From: Methylomarinovum caldicuralii
GTDB taxonomy: Bacteria; Pseudomonadota; Gammaproteobacteria; Methylococcales; Methylothermaceae
NCBI RefSeq assembly: GCF_033126985.1
Contig: NZ_AP024714.1
Coordinates: 2,620,990-2,684,989, forward strand
Length of the DNA: 64,000 nt
Direction of reading: 5' to 3'
Position 1 is the first letter of the stretch. The number at the start of each line of letters is the position of its first letter. Of this stretch, positions 36,261 to 45,684 are shown in pieces. Under the pieces are notes generated by a model. The model did no database searches and was not told the origin of the DNA. It was given only the letters and a program-made list of their open reading frames with translations. The translations under genes and the position numbers were made by a program.

Positions 36261-36994
36261 GCCTGCTGGCTGACCAGTGCCAGCCCCCGCAGCACCAGAT
36301 CCGGCGCCAGTTGCGCGGGGCGGGAAAGATTACGCGCCAGGCGGACGGCATCCCCGCCGGTCAGCACCAGGTGCAGGTCAGGCCAGCGCGGCGCCAGCCG
36401 CGCCAGGCTTCGCTCCACCAGACCGGCCAGCGCCGCCTCCACCCCGAGGGTGACGGCGGCGGCGGTGTGATCGCCCAGCAGCGCATCGGTTTCGTGCACC
36501 TCTGCTTCCACCTGCGCGGTTCCCTGCCCCAGACTGCGGCGCATCAACGCTGCCCCGGGGCAGATCAGGCCGCCGTGGTGGCGACCGTTGCTGTCGAGCA
36601 CGTCCAGGGTCAGGGCGGTGCCGCAATCGACGATACAGGCTGGCAGGGGATGATGATGGCGGGCGGCGATCAACGCCAGCCAGCGGTCCACCCCCAGCTT
36701 TTGGGGATCGCGATAACCGCTGCGGACCCCGCAGTCCTCCCGCCGGGAGCAGACGAAATTTCCTGTCCTTCCCCAGCGGCTTTGCAGCCAGCGTTCCAGA
36801 CAGGCGGCCACGGACTCACCGGCGACGTTGGCGATCCACACCCTGTCGGGAACCGGCAGCTCCCCCCAGAGGCGGTCCAGCTGTGCCGGCGTCAGATCCC
36901 GGCCTCCCGGCGCGGACCGGAGCGGACCGATCACGCCGCGTTCCAGCACGGCCCATTTGAGACGGCTGTTGCCGCTGTCCACCAACAATTCCAT
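36257..36994 (-). CDS. coaX: Type III pantothenate kinase
   Basis: The enzyme phosphorylates pantothenate, the first step of coenzyme A synthesis. The N-terminal phosphate loop DSGNSRLKWAV is at residues 7-17 of the 245-residue protein. The motif KLGVDRWLALIAA and the acidic DCGTALTLDVLD follow, with LICPGAALMRRSL and TLGVEAALAGLVE. It lacks the potassium-sensitive type I kinase features. The ATG at 36994 overlaps the birA stop; GTG 36997 is an alternative. birA-coaX-SPOR is a common gammaproteobacterial order. Confidence 0.94.
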   Translation of the reverse strand: MELLVDSGNSRLKWAVLERGVIGPLRSAPGGRDLTPAQLDRLWGELPVPDRVWIANVAGESVAACLERWLQSRWGRTGNFVCSRREDCGVRSGYRDPQKLGVDRWLALIAARHHHPLPACIVDCGTALTLDVLDSNGRHHGGLICPGAALMRRSLGQGTAQVEAEVHETDALLGDHTAAAVTLGVEAALAGLVERSLARLAPRWPDLHLVLTGGDAVRLARNLSRPAQLAPDLVLRGLALVSQQA

Positions 36995-37974
36995 CACGCG
37001 CCCAGTCGCAGTTTCACATCGCCGGCGTTGACCTTGTGCTGGCGCCCGGCGGCATCCACCAGCACCAGGGCGCCGTCAGGCGCCACGTCCACGGCGGTGG
37101 CGGTATAGACCCGCGCCCCCTGCTGTACGCTCACTGAACGCCCGAGAACGCAGTTGTGCGCCCGCCAGCGCTCCAGCCATAGCGCCGGCCCCGCCTCCTC
37201 GTAAGCGTGCAGCAGCGCCAGCAGCTCGGCGATCACGCAGGCGGCCAGACGGTTGCGGGGCGGCGCATGCCCCAGCAGGGTATGGAGGTCCACCCAGGGC
37301 TGATCGATCTGACGGGCGGCCGCGGCCGGCATGGTGCCGTTCACCCCCACGCCGATCACCAGGCTGCAGGGCCCCTGCTGCTCGCTGACCGCCTCGATCA
37401 GGATGCCGGCGAGCTTGCTTCCCTGCCAGAGCAGGTCGTTGGGCCACTTGAGCTCGATTCCCTCGACGCCGAGCCGCAGCAGTCCCTGGCGTACCGCCAC
37501 ACCGACGGCAAGACTCAAGCCTGCGGCGGCAGCCGCATCCTCGAAACGCCACAACAGCGACAGGTAGAGATGGCAACCGAACGGTGACACCCAGCGCCGT
37601 CCCAGCCGGCCGCGCCCGGCGGTCTGGGCTTCGGCCAGACAGACGCTGCCCTTGGGCAGTCCGCCCGCCCGGGCCAGCAGCCACGCATTGGTGGAAGGCA
37701 CGCAAGCGTGAATCGTCAACTCCGGCGTGACCTCCGCCCCGAGGGTCTGGAGTTCCCTTGCGATCGCCGCTGGATCCAGCAGTTCCAGCGGCGGATACAG
37801 ACGGTATCCCCGCCCGGGCACCGAAGTGACGGGCACGCCCGCCGCCTGCAATTGGCGGATCCGCTTCCACACCGCCGCCCGGCTGATCCCTAAGCGGGCA
37901 GCCAGCGCGGTTCCGGAATGAAAGCGTCCGTCGGCCAGTTCGTGTAACAGCGCTTGCGCCGCCGGCGTCAGCAT
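36994..37974 (-). CDS. birA: Bifunctional biotin ligase/biotin operon repressor BirA
   Basis: The 326-residue protein has an N-terminal winged helix (HSGTALAARLGISRAAVWKRI), so it can repress the biotin genes. The biotin protein ligase domain follows, with the biotinyl-AMP loop AGRGRLGRRWVSP near residue 118 and ELKWPNDLLWQGSKLAGILIE. The C-terminal SH3-like domain is present (VYTATAVDVAPDGALVLV). The product biotinylates AccB; accD is elsewhere in the window. It is the first gene of birA-coaX-SPOR. Confidence 0.96.
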   Translation of the reverse strand: MLTPAAQALLHELADGRFHSGTALAARLGISRAAVWKRIRQLQAAGVPVTSVPGRGYRLYPPLELLDPAAIARELQTLGAEVTPELTIHACVPSTNAWLLARAGGLPKGSVCLAEAQTAGRGRLGRRWVSPFGCHLYLSLLWRFEDAAAAAGLSLAVGVAVRQGLLRLGVEGIELKWPNDLLWQGSKLAGILIEAVSEQQGPCSLVIGVGVNGTMPAAAARQIDQPWVDLHTLLGHAPPRNRLAACVIAELLALLHAYEEAGPALWLERWRAHNCVLGRSVSVQQGARVYTATAVDVAPDGALVLVDAAGRQHKVNAGDVKLRLGA

Positions 37975-38011
37975 TCACCTGTCCCGATATTTGCCGAAAG
38001 GACGGTAAGAT

Positions 38012-38596
38012 TCAGCCTTCCGAGGAATGCTTCCGGGCCCGGATCAGGGTGAGCTGACGCTTGACCACGTGGCGGATCAGTACCTCCCGGTCCTGTTCGC
38101 GCATGCTGAGAAAGTCCACCCCGACCCGCCATCCCTCCGGCTGGCGGGTGCAGTAGACCACCCGGCCGAAGGTCACGATTCCCACCAGCGAGGGCGGCAG
38201 CACCATCTTCAGTTCCAGCAGGTCGCCTTCCGCCAGCGGTTGGTCGGCGGTGAAGGCGATACCAGCGGCGCTCAGATTAACCGTGTGGGTCGGCTGGTCG
38301 GCGAGATGGTTGTGGCTGATCATCACGGCCTGGGCCAGCACCTCGATCTTGCGATCCAGGGTTTTGAGATAGTCGGCCACGGCCGGATTCTCGCGCTCGA
38401 TGCGGCGCAGCTGCGCCTGGGATTCCTGGGTCAGGTACGCCAACGTCGAGTTCAGGGAAAAATGATCGACCAGCTGATTTTGGAACGCCTCCGCTGGCGG
38501 CATGTCATCCGGAGCGATGGGGCGGTAGACCAGGACAATCTCGTCCTCGACCCGGAAGAAACGCCGGCGTTCCGGCAGTTGCTCGCTTGTCTCCAT
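38012..38596 (-). CDS. PilZ-domain c-di-GMP-binding protein
   Basis: The 194-residue protein starts at ATG 38596, which overlaps the motB-type stop by one base. The PilZ motifs are seen: RRRFFRVED (RxxxR) near residue 12 and NLSAAGIAF (N-x-S-x-x-G) around residue 115, followed by PLAEGDLLELKMVLP. The middle is helical. The coupling to the stator genes suggests c-di-GMP control of motor function or adhesion, in the manner of YcgR, although YcgR itself has a different N-terminal domain. The function is inference from position. Confidence 0.82.
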   Translation of the reverse strand: METSEQLPERRRFFRVEDEIVLVYRPIAPDDMPPAEAFQNQLVDHFSLNSTLAYLTQESQAQLRRIERENPAVADYLKTLDRKIEVLAQAVMISHNHLADQPTHTVNLSAAGIAFTADQPLAEGDLLELKMVLPPSLVGIVTFGRVVYCTRQPEGWRVGVDFLSMREQDREVLIRHVVKRQLTLIRARKHSSEG

Positions 38597-39441
38597 CAGT
38601 GTTTCTCCTGTTCCAGAATGATTTCGACCCGCCGATTGCGCGCCCGGTTGGCGGCACTGGTGTTGGGCACCAGCGGCTGGGTGTCGGCGTAACCGACCAC
38701 CATCAGGCGTTTGGAATCCACGCCTCCCTTGAGCAGTTCGTGGGCCACGGTCACCGCCCGCGCCGCCGACAGTTCCCAGTTGGAACGGTACCACTCGGTG
38801 CGGATGGGGACGTTGTCGGTGTGGCCGGCGACGACCACCTTGCCCCGGCTGTGCTTGACCACGTCGATGATCTTCTTCATCGCCGGACCGAAACCGCTGT
38901 TGAGCACCGCGCTGCCGGAGGGGAAGGAGCCCTTCTCATGGATGCGGATGATGCTCCTGTCCTCCTTCATCTCCACGCTGATCTTGCCGGCTTTGATCTC
39001 ATCCAGCAGCGATTCGCGGATCCGGGCCGCCTCGGCTTCCAGTTCCTTGCGCTTTTCCTCCGCCAGCAGCTTTTCCATGGCTTCCTTGTCCATCTCCCCC
39101 TCGCCTTTCGTCTCCTCCGTGGATTCGGGAATGTCGAGATTGGGGAGATCCTCGGTGGTGGACTGGCGGATTTCGTCCAGGGGCGTGGGCTCCACCGTGG
39201 CCGGGCTGAAATGCTGGGCGATGACGCTGGTGCCCTTGACGGTTTCGTAGGCGACGATCTCCGTCTGCACCCCGAAGGCGTTCTTCAGGGACGCCGCCAT
39301 CTGCCGGAAGCGGATCACGTCCATGGTGGCGAAGGACAACAGCAGCACGAAGAAACACATCAGCAGCGACATCAGGTCGGCGAAGGTCATCACCCACGCC
39401 GGGGCCCCACTGGGGCATTTGGGACATTCTTCCTCAGCCAT
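38596..39441 (-). CDS. Sodium-type flagellar stator protein PomB/MotB
   Basis: The 281-residue protein has a single membrane helix, WVMTFADLMSLLMCFFVLLLSF, with the ion-binding Asp (D22). It is followed by a MDVIRFRQMAASLKNAFGVQ segment (given here as its family hallmark) that is closer to PomB than to E. coli MotB. An acidic, coiled linker follows. The OmpA-like peptidoglycan-binding domain is at the C-terminus (VVVAGHTDNVPIRTEWYRSNWELSAARA). The PomB-like segment suggests sodium coupling. It lies two bases after the stop of pomA/motA. Confidence 0.9.
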   Translation of the reverse strand: MAEEECPKCPSGAPAWVMTFADLMSLLMCFFVLLLSFATMDVIRFRQMAASLKNAFGVQTEIVAYETVKGTSVIAQHFSPATVEPTPLDEIRQSTTEDLPNLDIPESTEETKGEGEMDKEAMEKLLAEEKRKELEAEAARIRESLLDEIKAGKISVEMKEDRSIIRIHEKGSFPSGSAVLNSGFGPAMKKIIDVVKHSRGKVVVAGHTDNVPIRTEWYRSNWELSAARAVTVAHELLKGGVDSKRLMVVGYADTQPLVPNTSAANRARNRRVEIILEQEKH

Positions 39442-39443
39442 GA

Positions 39444-40199
39444 TCAGTCACCTGCGCTTCGTTTCTTTTCCGGCACGTAGGCATTGAGGAGGGTTTCCAG
39501 CACCTTGGGATTCATCCCCTCCTGAATGCCATTGATGGTTTCGATGATCAGCGACTTGGAGATCTTCTCGTAGCCGCTGATCAGCGCCAGCTTGTCCGCC
39601 AGGGGGATGGCGAAGGCGTTGGCGATCACCGCCCCGTACAGGGTCGTCAGCAGGGCCACCGCCATCGCCGGACCGATGCTGGCCGGGTCGGACATGTTGG
39701 CGAGCATCTGCACCAGGCCGATCAGGGTGCCGATCATCCCCATGGCCGGGGCCATGTCGCCGATGGACTTCCACATGTCCTGTCCCACCTCGTGACGGGT
39801 GATGGCCTGGTTGATCTCCTCGGTCAGCATCTTGCGGATCAGGGCCGGATCGTGACCGTCCACGCACATGGTGATGCCCTTCTGTAGAAAGGGATTCTCC
39901 ACGGTTTCGTTCTCCAGCGCCAGCAGACCGTTCTTGCGCGCCACGTCCGCCAGGCGCACCGCCTCCTCGATCAGCTTGGCCGGATCGTCGGGCTTGTTGA
40001 AGAAGGCCTTGGCCGCCACCCCGAAGGAGCGGAAGAAATCCCCCAGGGTGATGCGCATCAGGGTCACCATGAAGGTGCCCCCGAACACGATCAGGATGGA
40101 CGGCACGTTGACGAACAACATGAAGTCGCCGCCCATGGCGATGGATGCCCCGATGATGCCGAGACCGCCAAGCAGACCGACCAGGGTTGCGATGTCCAA
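39444..40199 (-). CDS. Sodium-type flagellar stator protein PomA/MotA
   Basis: The 251-residue protein has four membrane helices and matches PomA. It has LVGLLGGLGIIGASIAMGGD at the start, LVDGHDP-like CVDGHDPALIRKML, and GDMAPAMGMIGTLIGLVQML before PAMAVALLTTLYGAVIANAF. With its PomB-type partner it forms the ion-driven stator. The start codon is TTG at 40199 (MDIATLVG), supported by a strong AGGAGG seven bases upstream; rare codon starts are thus real here. The next gene upstream is on the same strand but separated by 73 bases. Confidence 0.9.
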   Translation of the reverse strand: MDIATLVGLLGGLGIIGASIAMGGDFMLFVNVPSILIVFGGTFMVTLMRITLGDFFRSFGVAAKAFFNKPDDPAKLIEEAVRLADVARKNGLLALENETVENPFLQKGITMCVDGHDPALIRKMLTEEINQAITRHEVGQDMWKSIGDMAPAMGMIGTLIGLVQMLANMSDPASIGPAMAVALLTTLYGAVIANAFAIPLADKLALISGYEKISKSLIIETINGIQEGMNPKVLETLLNAYVPEKKRSAGD

Positions 40200-40271
40200 G
40201 GGTGAACCTCCTCACATTTTTTTGCAGCACTACCTAGAAAAGTAGCACGCAAATGCGGGAAGGAAAGGCGG

Positions 40272-40997
40272 TCAAATCTCGACCACCCGGTCCGGACGGA
40301 ATTCCTCGACCGGCCTGCGACCGTGATACCCGCGCGGATTGCAGAGGATGCGGGTGTCGCCGCAGCGATAATCCCAGACCACATGGGTATGGCCGTGGAA
40401 CCAGGCGGCGATGTCGTACTCGTACATCAGCTCGCGCAGGTCGTTGCAGTAGGCGAAACGGTTGAGGGCCGAGGGGCGGTTGTCCCAGCTCCAGAAGGTG
40501 GGGGCGTGGTGCGTCACCACCACGGTCTTGCCCGAAAAGGGCCGCTGCAGCGCCTGCGCCAGCCAGGTCCGCGAGCGGCGGTGCAGGGCGAGGTAGTGTT
40601 CGAAGCGGTAAGGACGGCCGTCGAAACGGATCCGGTGGAAATCGTTGACGCTGTCCTCCAGGCGGCTGACATCCTCGTCCCCGGCGCCCAGATCGGTCCA
40701 CAGGGTGCAGCCGAGGAAACGCACCCCGTCCAGCACGTGCACCTTGTTCTCCAGAAACTGCACCGGCGTCCCCAGGGCCGCCTGCTCCAGCCGCGGCAGC
40801 AGCTCGACATGGTCATGCTTGTAGAATTCGTGGTTGCCGGCCACATAGATGACCGGTTTGTCGAGCTGCGCCAGCCAGCTCATCCCCTGCAAGCCGACGC
40901 CGATGTCTCCGGCGGCGACCACCACGTCCGCGGCCACTTCCGGCAACTGCAGCGGTCCGAATTCCAGGTGGATGTCGGAAAAATAATGAATCCTCAC
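40272..40997 (-). CDS. Calcineurin-like metallophosphoesterase
   Basis: The 241-residue protein has the five phosphoesterase blocks: [33 protein letters not shown] and [12 protein letters not shown]. The start is GTG 40997 ([10 protein letters not shown]) with GGGG upstream. The substrate is unknown; single-domain enzymes of this type can be nucleases or phosphodiesterases. It diverges from ispG. Confidence 0.88.
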   Translation of the reverse strand: MRIHYFSDIHLEFGPLQLPEVAADVVVAAGDIGVGLQGMSWLAQLDKPVIYVAGNHEFYKHDHVELLPRLEQAALGTPVQFLENKVHVLDGVRFLGCTLWTDLGAGDEDVSRLEDSVNDFHRIRFDGRPYRFEHYLALHRRSRTWLAQALQRPFSGKTVVVTHHAPTFWSWDNRPSALNRFAYCNDLRELMYEYDIAAWFHGHTHVVWDYRCGDTRILCNPRGYHGRRPVEEFRPDRVVEI

Positions 40998-41090
40998 CGA
41001 ACCCCGCTTTCCCTTATAATGTTGCGATCCCGTGCCGCTCGGCGGCATTCCCTTAATTCAAGACTAGCAGCAGAAACGCACTTCGAAGCC

Positions 41091-42335
41091 ATGAGCACAC
41101 CCCCCATTCCCAGAAGGTCCTCCATCGGCGTCAAGGTCGGCAAGGTGCAGATCGGCGGCGGCGCCCCGGTGGTGGTCCAGTCCATGACCAACACCGCCAC
41201 CGAGGATGTGGACGGCACCGTCAGGCAGGTACTGGAACTGGCCCAGGCCGGTTCCGAAATCGTTCGCCTCACCGTCAATACCGAAGAAGCCGCCGCTGCG
41301 GTGCCCAAAATCCGCGAGGAACTGGACCGGCGCGGCTGCGACGTCCCCCTGGTGGGCGACTTCCATTTCAACGGCCACCGGCTGCTGGCCAAGCATCCGG
41401 CCTGCGGCGAGTCCCTGGCCAAGTTCCGCATCAATCCCGGCAACGTGGGTCGTGGGTCCAAGCGCGATCCCCAGTTCGCCCAGATGATTGAATTCGCCCT
41501 CCGGTTCGACAAGCCGGTGCGCATCGGCGTCAACTGGGGCAGCCTGGATCAGGCGGTGCTCGCCCGTCTGCTGGATGAGAACGCCCGCGCCGCCAATCCC
41601 CGCGATCTGGACGAGGTGATGCGCGATGCGGTGGTCACTTCCGCCCTGGAAAGCGCCGCCAAGGCCGAGGAACTGGGTCTGCCGGCGGAGAAGATCGTCA
41701 TCTCCTGCAAGATGAGCGGGGTGCAGGAACTGATCGCCGTCTATCAGGATCTGGCCCAACGCTGCAACTACGCCCTGCATCTGGGCCTCACCGAGGCAGG
41801 CATCGGCACCAAGGGCATCGTCGCCTCCACCGCCGCCCTGGCGGTGCTGCTGCAACAGGGCATCGGCGACACCATCCGCATCTCCCTGACCCCCGAGCCC
41901 GGCGCCTCGCGCACCAAGGAGGTCATCGTCGCCCAGGAGATCCTCCAGACCATGGGGCTACGCGCCTTCACCCCCCTGGTCATAGCCTGCCCCGGCTGCG
42001 GCCGCACCACCAGCGACTATTTCCAGCGCCTGGCGCAGCAGATCCAGGATTACCTGCGGCGCAAGATGCCCGAGTGGCGCGACCGCTATCCCGGGGTCGA
42101 GGACATGCACGTGGCGGTAATGGGCTGCGTGGTCAACGGCCCGGGGGAAAGCAAGAACGCCAACATCGGCATCAGCCTGCCCGGCACCGGCGAAAACCCG
42201 GTGGCGCCGGTGTACGAGGACGGCCAGAAGACCGTGACCCTCAAGGGGGACCGCATCGCCGAGGAATTCCAGGCCCTGGTGGAGCGCTACGTGGAAACCC
42301 ACTACGGCCCGGCCGCCGAAAAACAGCGGGCATAA
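41091..42335 (+). CDS. ispG: 4-hydroxy-3-methylbut-2-enyl-diphosphate synthase
   Basis: The 414-residue enzyme catalyses the next-to-last step of the MEP isoprenoid pathway using a [4Fe-4S] cluster. The N-terminal TIM barrel contains [19 protein letters not shown]. The C-terminal iron-sulfur part has [12 protein letters not shown] and [19 protein letters not shown] with the three Cys ligands. The frame is open for hundreds of codons upstream, crossing the phosphoesterase gene in antisense, but the protein homology starts at ATG 41091 ([17 protein letters not shown]). A terminator follows. Confidence 0.97.
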   Translation: MSTPPIPRRSSIGVKVGKVQIGGGAPVVVQSMTNTATEDVDGTVRQVLELAQAGSEIVRLTVNTEEAAAAVPKIREELDRRGCDVPLVGDFHFNGHRLLAKHPACGESLAKFRINPGNVGRGSKRDPQFAQMIEFALRFDKPVRIGVNWGSLDQAVLARLLDENARAANPRDLDEVMRDAVVTSALESAAKAEELGLPAEKIVISCKMSGVQELIAVYQDLAQRCNYALHLGLTEAGIGTKGIVASTAALAVLLQQGIGDTIRISLTPEPGASRTKEVIVAQEILQTMGLRAFTPLVIACPGCGRTTSDYFQRLAQQIQDYLRRKMPEWRDRYPGVEDMHVAVMGCVVNGPGESKNANIGISLPGTGENPVAPVYEDGQKTVTLKGDRIAEEFQALVERYVETHYGPAAEKQRA

Positions 42336-42338
42336 AAA

Positions 42339-42388
42339 AACCGCCTGGAAAGGTATCCCGGCGTTGCCGGGGCCTTTCTTCCGCGGTT
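42339..42388. terminator. Bidirectional rho-independent terminator
   Basis: AACCGC at 42339 pairs with GCGGTT at 42383-42388; inside, GGAAAGG pairs with CCTTTC, and CCCGGC-GTT-GCCGGG caps the stem. On the minus strand it ends in a run of seven T (after the SnoaL-like gene). On the plus strand it follows ispG directly. Confidence 0.9.
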
Positions 42389-42418
42389 CCTGAAAGGATT
42401 CAGGATTTCAGTTCAGCA

Positions 42419-42841
42419 TCAGTTCCAGCGTTGCGCCTGGGCTTTCCAGGTGCCGTCGGCCTGCTTCTTGAAGACGTTGTAGATAACGCCGTCGTAGGCG
42501 TATTTCAATTCCCCGTCCACATTGGTCCAGCGCAGGGTGGACACCACGGTGTCGCCCTTGGCGGACAGCACGTCGTTCACATCCACTTCAAAGCGGCCGT
42601 GCCGGGCCGCCAGCACCTTCTCCCAGAAGCGGCGGATCTCCCTAGGATCCTTGATCACCTTGCCATCAGGCAGCAACACCATCGCGTCCTTGGCGTACAG
42701 GTGCATCAGCTCATCCACCCTGCCCTGATTCAGCGCCTGGTTCCAGCGGGCGACGGTCTGGTCCACGGAACGCGGCACATCGTCCGCCCAGGCGGCACCT
42801 GCTCCCAAAGTCAAAGCGGCTGCGAGCAACCATTTCTTCAT
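42419..42841 (-). CDS. Secreted NTF2-like (SnoaL/DUF4440-type) protein
   Basis: The 140-residue protein has a signal peptide (MKKWLLAAALTLGAGAAWA). One NTF2-like domain follows, with VARWNQALNQGRVDELMHLYAKDAMVLLPDGKVIKDPREIRRFW-like organisation (given by its parts RWNQALNQGRVDELMHLY and FWEKVLAARHGRFEVDVND). Such domains bind small ligands or modify them, or just dimerise; nothing in the sequence assigns one. The start ATG 42841 has a good GGAGG eight bases upstream. It has its own promoter and terminator, so it is a monocistronic unit. Confidence 0.82.
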   Translation of the reverse strand: MKKWLLAAALTLGAGAAWADDVPRSVDQTVARWNQALNQGRVDELMHLYAKDAMVLLPDGKVIKDPREIRRFWEKVLAARHGRFEVDVNDVLSAKGDTVVSTLRWTNVDGELKYAYDGVIYNVFKKQADGTWKAQAQRWN

Positions 42842-42885
42842 CGTGATTACCTCCATACCTAGTTCTAAAGTTAGAATCCATGATT

Positions 42886-42913
42886 ATTATAGTATCTATC
42901 AACATATTTTCAA
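42886..42913 (-). promoter_or_regulatory. Sigma-70 type promoter of the NTF2-like gene
   Basis: On the minus strand TTGAAA (42913-42908) is followed after 16 bases by TATAAT (42891-42886), 45 bases before the start codon. Upstream of it lies an inverted repeat TTGTTTA (42925-42931) / TAAACAA (42939-42945) that could bind a regulator. Confidence 0.7.
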
Positions 42914-43045
42914 CTTTATACGATTTGTTTACCTAAAATAAACAATTAGCGCAGATTATCTGCGGCAAGGACATGACCAACCGTCACGGTTCACCATAGC
43001 CCAATCCCATGACAGGACTGTGACCACAGCCGTGGAAAAAACGAA

Positions 43046-43474
43046 TCAGGGGTGGGAAACGACGAAGCCTTTGAGGCCGAAGCGTTCTCTCAGGCGGCGG
43101 GCAAGGGTTTCGGCTTCTTCCCTACGCAAGACCGGACCGACGCGAACCCGGTACAGGGATTCCCCGGCACGATCGAGCCGGGCGACATAGGCAGGAAACC
43201 CCGCCTGGCGCAGACGGGCGACCAGGGCATCGGCATTGGCGGCGCTGCTGAAGCTGCCGACCTGCACCGCCCAGCCGGACGACAGGGGAAGATGGGGGCG
43301 GTCCGGCACCACGATCCGCGCCGGCGCCTCGCCCGGCGCCGGGGGCTCCGGCATGGTGCGGTCGAACGGTGAGGGTGAACGCAGCCCGTCCTCGAACAGC
43401 ATCGGCAGAAAGATGACCGCCAGAAATACCAGCACGGCGCCACCGACCAGACGGCGTTTAAGCTGCAGATCCAT
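43046..43474 (-). CDS. dedD: DedD-like SPOR-domain protein
   Basis: The 142-residue protein begins [27 protein letters not shown], shown here as its membrane anchor. It has the FEDGL motif after the helix, a short Pro-rich linker and a C-terminal SPOR domain (SGWAVQVGSFSSAANADALVARL). SPOR proteins bind septal peptidoglycan. It overlaps the end of folC by 17 bases, matching the conserved order accD-folC-dedD of gammaproteobacteria. Confidence 0.92.
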   Translation of the reverse strand: MDLQLKRRLVGGAVLVFLAVIFLPMLFEDGLRSPSPFDRTMPEPPAPGEAPARIVVPDRPHLPLSSGWAVQVGSFSSAANADALVARLRQAGFPAYVARLDRAGESLYRVRVGPVLRREEAETLARRLRERFGLKGFVVSHP

Positions 43475-44747
43475 CGCCGGCCAGCAATTCGGCAACCAGG
43501 AAAAACGAACCGAACACCACGATCAGATCCTCCGCCCCGGCCATGCTTTCCAGAGCGTCCAGGGCGGCTGCGACCGTGGAGAAACCGTGCAACGGCCGGG
43601 GCAGCCCCGCCCGCTCGAAGGCGGTCAGCAGGCGCTCGGATGAGGCCGCCCGGGGATTTCCGGCCAGCGGCGCCAGGGCCCAGACGTCCACCACCTCGCC
43701 CATCCGGGTCAGCATGCCTTCGATGTCCTTGTCCGCCATGGCGGTGAACAGGGCCAACACGCGCCTTCCGGGCCAGTTCCGGCGCAGGTGCTCGGCCAGC
43801 AGGGCCGCAGCCTGGGGGTTGTGGGCCACGTCCAGCAGCCGCTCGGGCGTACCCGGAAGCAGCTGATACCGCCCCGGCAACCGGACCGTGGCCAGACCCT
43901 GGTGCAGCGCTGCCGTGGAGACGGCCAGGCGGGGGGCCAGGCAGCGGAGCACCGCGATCACCGCCGCGGCGTTGTCCAGCTGCTGCCTCCCCGGCAAAGC
44001 CGGCAGCGGCAGACCGTCCAGTTCGCCGTCCCAGCCCTGCCAACACCAGCCATCCGTTTGCCTGCGGTGATCGAAATCCCGTCCCAGACAATGCAGCCGC
44101 GCCCCCAGTTCCCGGGCCCGCAGCACCAGGCTGCGGGGCGGATCGCGGTCCCCCACCACCGCCGGACGCCCCGCCCTGAGAATACCAGCCTTTTCCCGGC
44201 CGATGCTGTCGCGGTCCTCCCCCAGCCATTCCTTGTGGTCGATGTCGATGCTGGTGACGAGCACCGCATCGGCGTCGATCAGATTGACTGCATCCAGCCG
44301 CCCCCCCAGCCCCACTTCGAGCAGCTGGACGTCCACCCCGGCGCGGGCGAACAGATCCAGCGCCGCCAGGGTGGCGAACTCGAAGAAACTGAGGCTGACT
44401 CCGTCTCGCACCGCCTCGATGCGGGCGAAGGCTTCGCAGATGTCCCCGTCCCCGGCCTCGCGGCCGTCGATGCGGATACGCTCGTTGTAACGCAGCAGGT
44501 GCGGCGAGGTATAGGCGCCGACCCGCAGTCCCTGGGCCCGCAGAACGGCGTCGAGCAGCGCGATGCACGAACCCTTGCCGTTGGTGCCGCCGACGGTGAG
44601 GGTCAACGGCGGCCGATAGCCGGGCTGCAGGCGCGCGAACACCTGCCGCACCCGCGCCAGGCCCAGATCAATGGGCCGGGGGTGCAGGGACTGCTGCCAG
44701 GCGAGCCAGTCCGCCAGGGTGCGGCGGGTGTCAGTCTTCCCCGTCAC
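43458..44747 (-). CDS. folC: Bifunctional dihydrofolate/folylpolyglutamate synthase
   Basis: The 429-residue Mur-ligase-like enzyme adds glutamate to dihydropteroate and folates. The ATP loop is [13 protein letters not shown], with [17 protein letters not shown] and [14 protein letters not shown] for the substrate and metal. [15 protein letters not shown] and ILDVAHNP-like [11 protein letters not shown] follow. GTG at 44747 overlapping the accD end is the likely start; the frame is open further upstream without family homology. Length is as in E. coli (422). Confidence 0.95.
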   Translation of the reverse strand: MTGKTDTRRTLADWLAWQQSLHPRPIDLGLARVRQVFARLQPGYRPPLTLTVGGTNGKGSCIALLDAVLRAQGLRVGAYTSPHLLRYNERIRIDGREAGDGDICEAFARIEAVRDGVSLSFFEFATLAALDLFARAGVDVQLLEVGLGGRLDAVNLIDADAVLVTSIDIDHKEWLGEDRDSIGREKAGILRAGRPAVVGDRDPPRSLVLRARELGARLHCLGRDFDHRRQTDGWCWQGWDGELDGLPLPALPGRQQLDNAAAVIAVLRCLAPRLAVSTAALHQGLATVRLPGRYQLLPGTPERLLDVAHNPQAAALLAEHLRRNWPGRRVLALFTAMADKDIEGMLTRMGEVVDVWALAPLAGNPRAASSERLLTAFERAGLPRPLHGFSTVAAALDALESMAGAEDLIVVFGSFFLVAELLAGDGSAA

Positions 44748-45684
44748 CCGAGGTGCCTGCCTGGGGGACGACGGCCGAATCCAGACCGATTTCATCGCTG
44801 GCATCGACAGGATTCCGGACATCCGCAGGCTGAGCGGCATGGGCCAGCAGCGCCAGCAGGCTGGCGATTACGTCGCGCAGGTCGCGGCGATCGACGATCA
44901 TGTCCAGAGCCCCGTGTTCCAGCAGAAATTCGCTGCGCTGGAAGCCTTCCGGCAGTTTCTCGCGCACGGTCTGCTCGATCACCCGGGGGCCGGCAAAGCC
45001 GATCAGGGCCCCGGGCTCGGCGAGGTTCAGATCCCCCAGCATCGCCAGGCTGGCCGACACCCCGCCCATGGTGGGGTCGGTCATCACCGAGACGAACGGC
45101 AGCCCGGCCGCCCCCAGCCGCGCCAGGGCCGCCGAGGTCTTGGCCATCTGGAACAGGGACAGCAGAGATTCCTGCATCCGGGCCCCGCCGCTGGCGCTGA
45201 AGACCACCAGGGGGATCTTCTCCTCCAGTGCACGGTTCACGCCGCGGACGAAGCGCTCACCCACTACCGACCCCATGGACCCCCCCATGAAATGGAAGTC
45301 GAAGGCCGCCGCCACCAGCGCCTGGCCCTTGAGCAGGCCGCGCATGACGATCAGGGCGTCGCTCTCGCCGGTGGCCTTCTGGGCCTGGGCGAGGCGGTCC
45401 TTGTACTTCTTGGTGTCCTTGAATTTGAGCGGGTCGGCGGATCTCAGTTCGGCGCCGATCTCCTCGCGCCCCTCCGGGTCGAGGAACGCATCCAGCCGCT
45501 TGCGGCCGCCGATGCGCATGTGGTGGTTGCACTTGGGGCACACCTCCAGGTTGCGCTCCAGCTCGGCCTTGTAGAGGATCGCGCTGCAGGCCGGGCACTT
45601 GCTCCACAAGCCTTCCGGCACCGCGCTCTTGCGGTTGCCCTCGGTGCGGATGCGGGCCGGGACCAGTTTCTGAAACCAGCTCAT
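44731..45684 (-). CDS. accD: Acetyl-CoA carboxylase carboxyltransferase subunit beta
   Basis: The 317-residue subunit forms, with AccA, the carboxyltransferase that makes malonyl-CoA. The zinc finger is present (CPACSAILY and [16 protein letters not shown]). The crotonase-like domain carries the CoA-binding motif [20 protein letters not shown] and [15 protein letters not shown]. The start ATG 45684 overlaps the trpA stop (ATGA). The C-terminal tail is acidic and slightly longer than in E. coli. Confidence 0.97.
   Translation of the reverse strand: MSWFQKLVPARIRTEGNRKSAVPEGLWSKCPACSAILYKAELERNLEVCPKCNHHMRIGGRKRLDAFLDPEGREEIGAELRSADPLKFKDTKKYKDRLAQAQKATGESDALIVMRGLLKGQALVAAAFDFHFMGGSMGSVVGERFVRGVNRALEEKIPLVVFSASGGARMQESLLSLFQMAKTSAALARLGAAGLPFVSVMTDPTMGGVSASLAMLGDLNLAEPGALIGFAGPRVIEQTVREKLPEGFQRSEFLLEHGALDMIVDRRDLRDVIASLLALLAHAAQPADVRNPVDASDEIGLDSAVVPQAGTSGDGED

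Noticed and set aside
40323-41090. Upstream in-frame extension of ispG by about 256 codons
   Set aside because: It is antisense to the metallophosphoesterase gene, whose motifs are clear, and ispG homology starts only at 41091.
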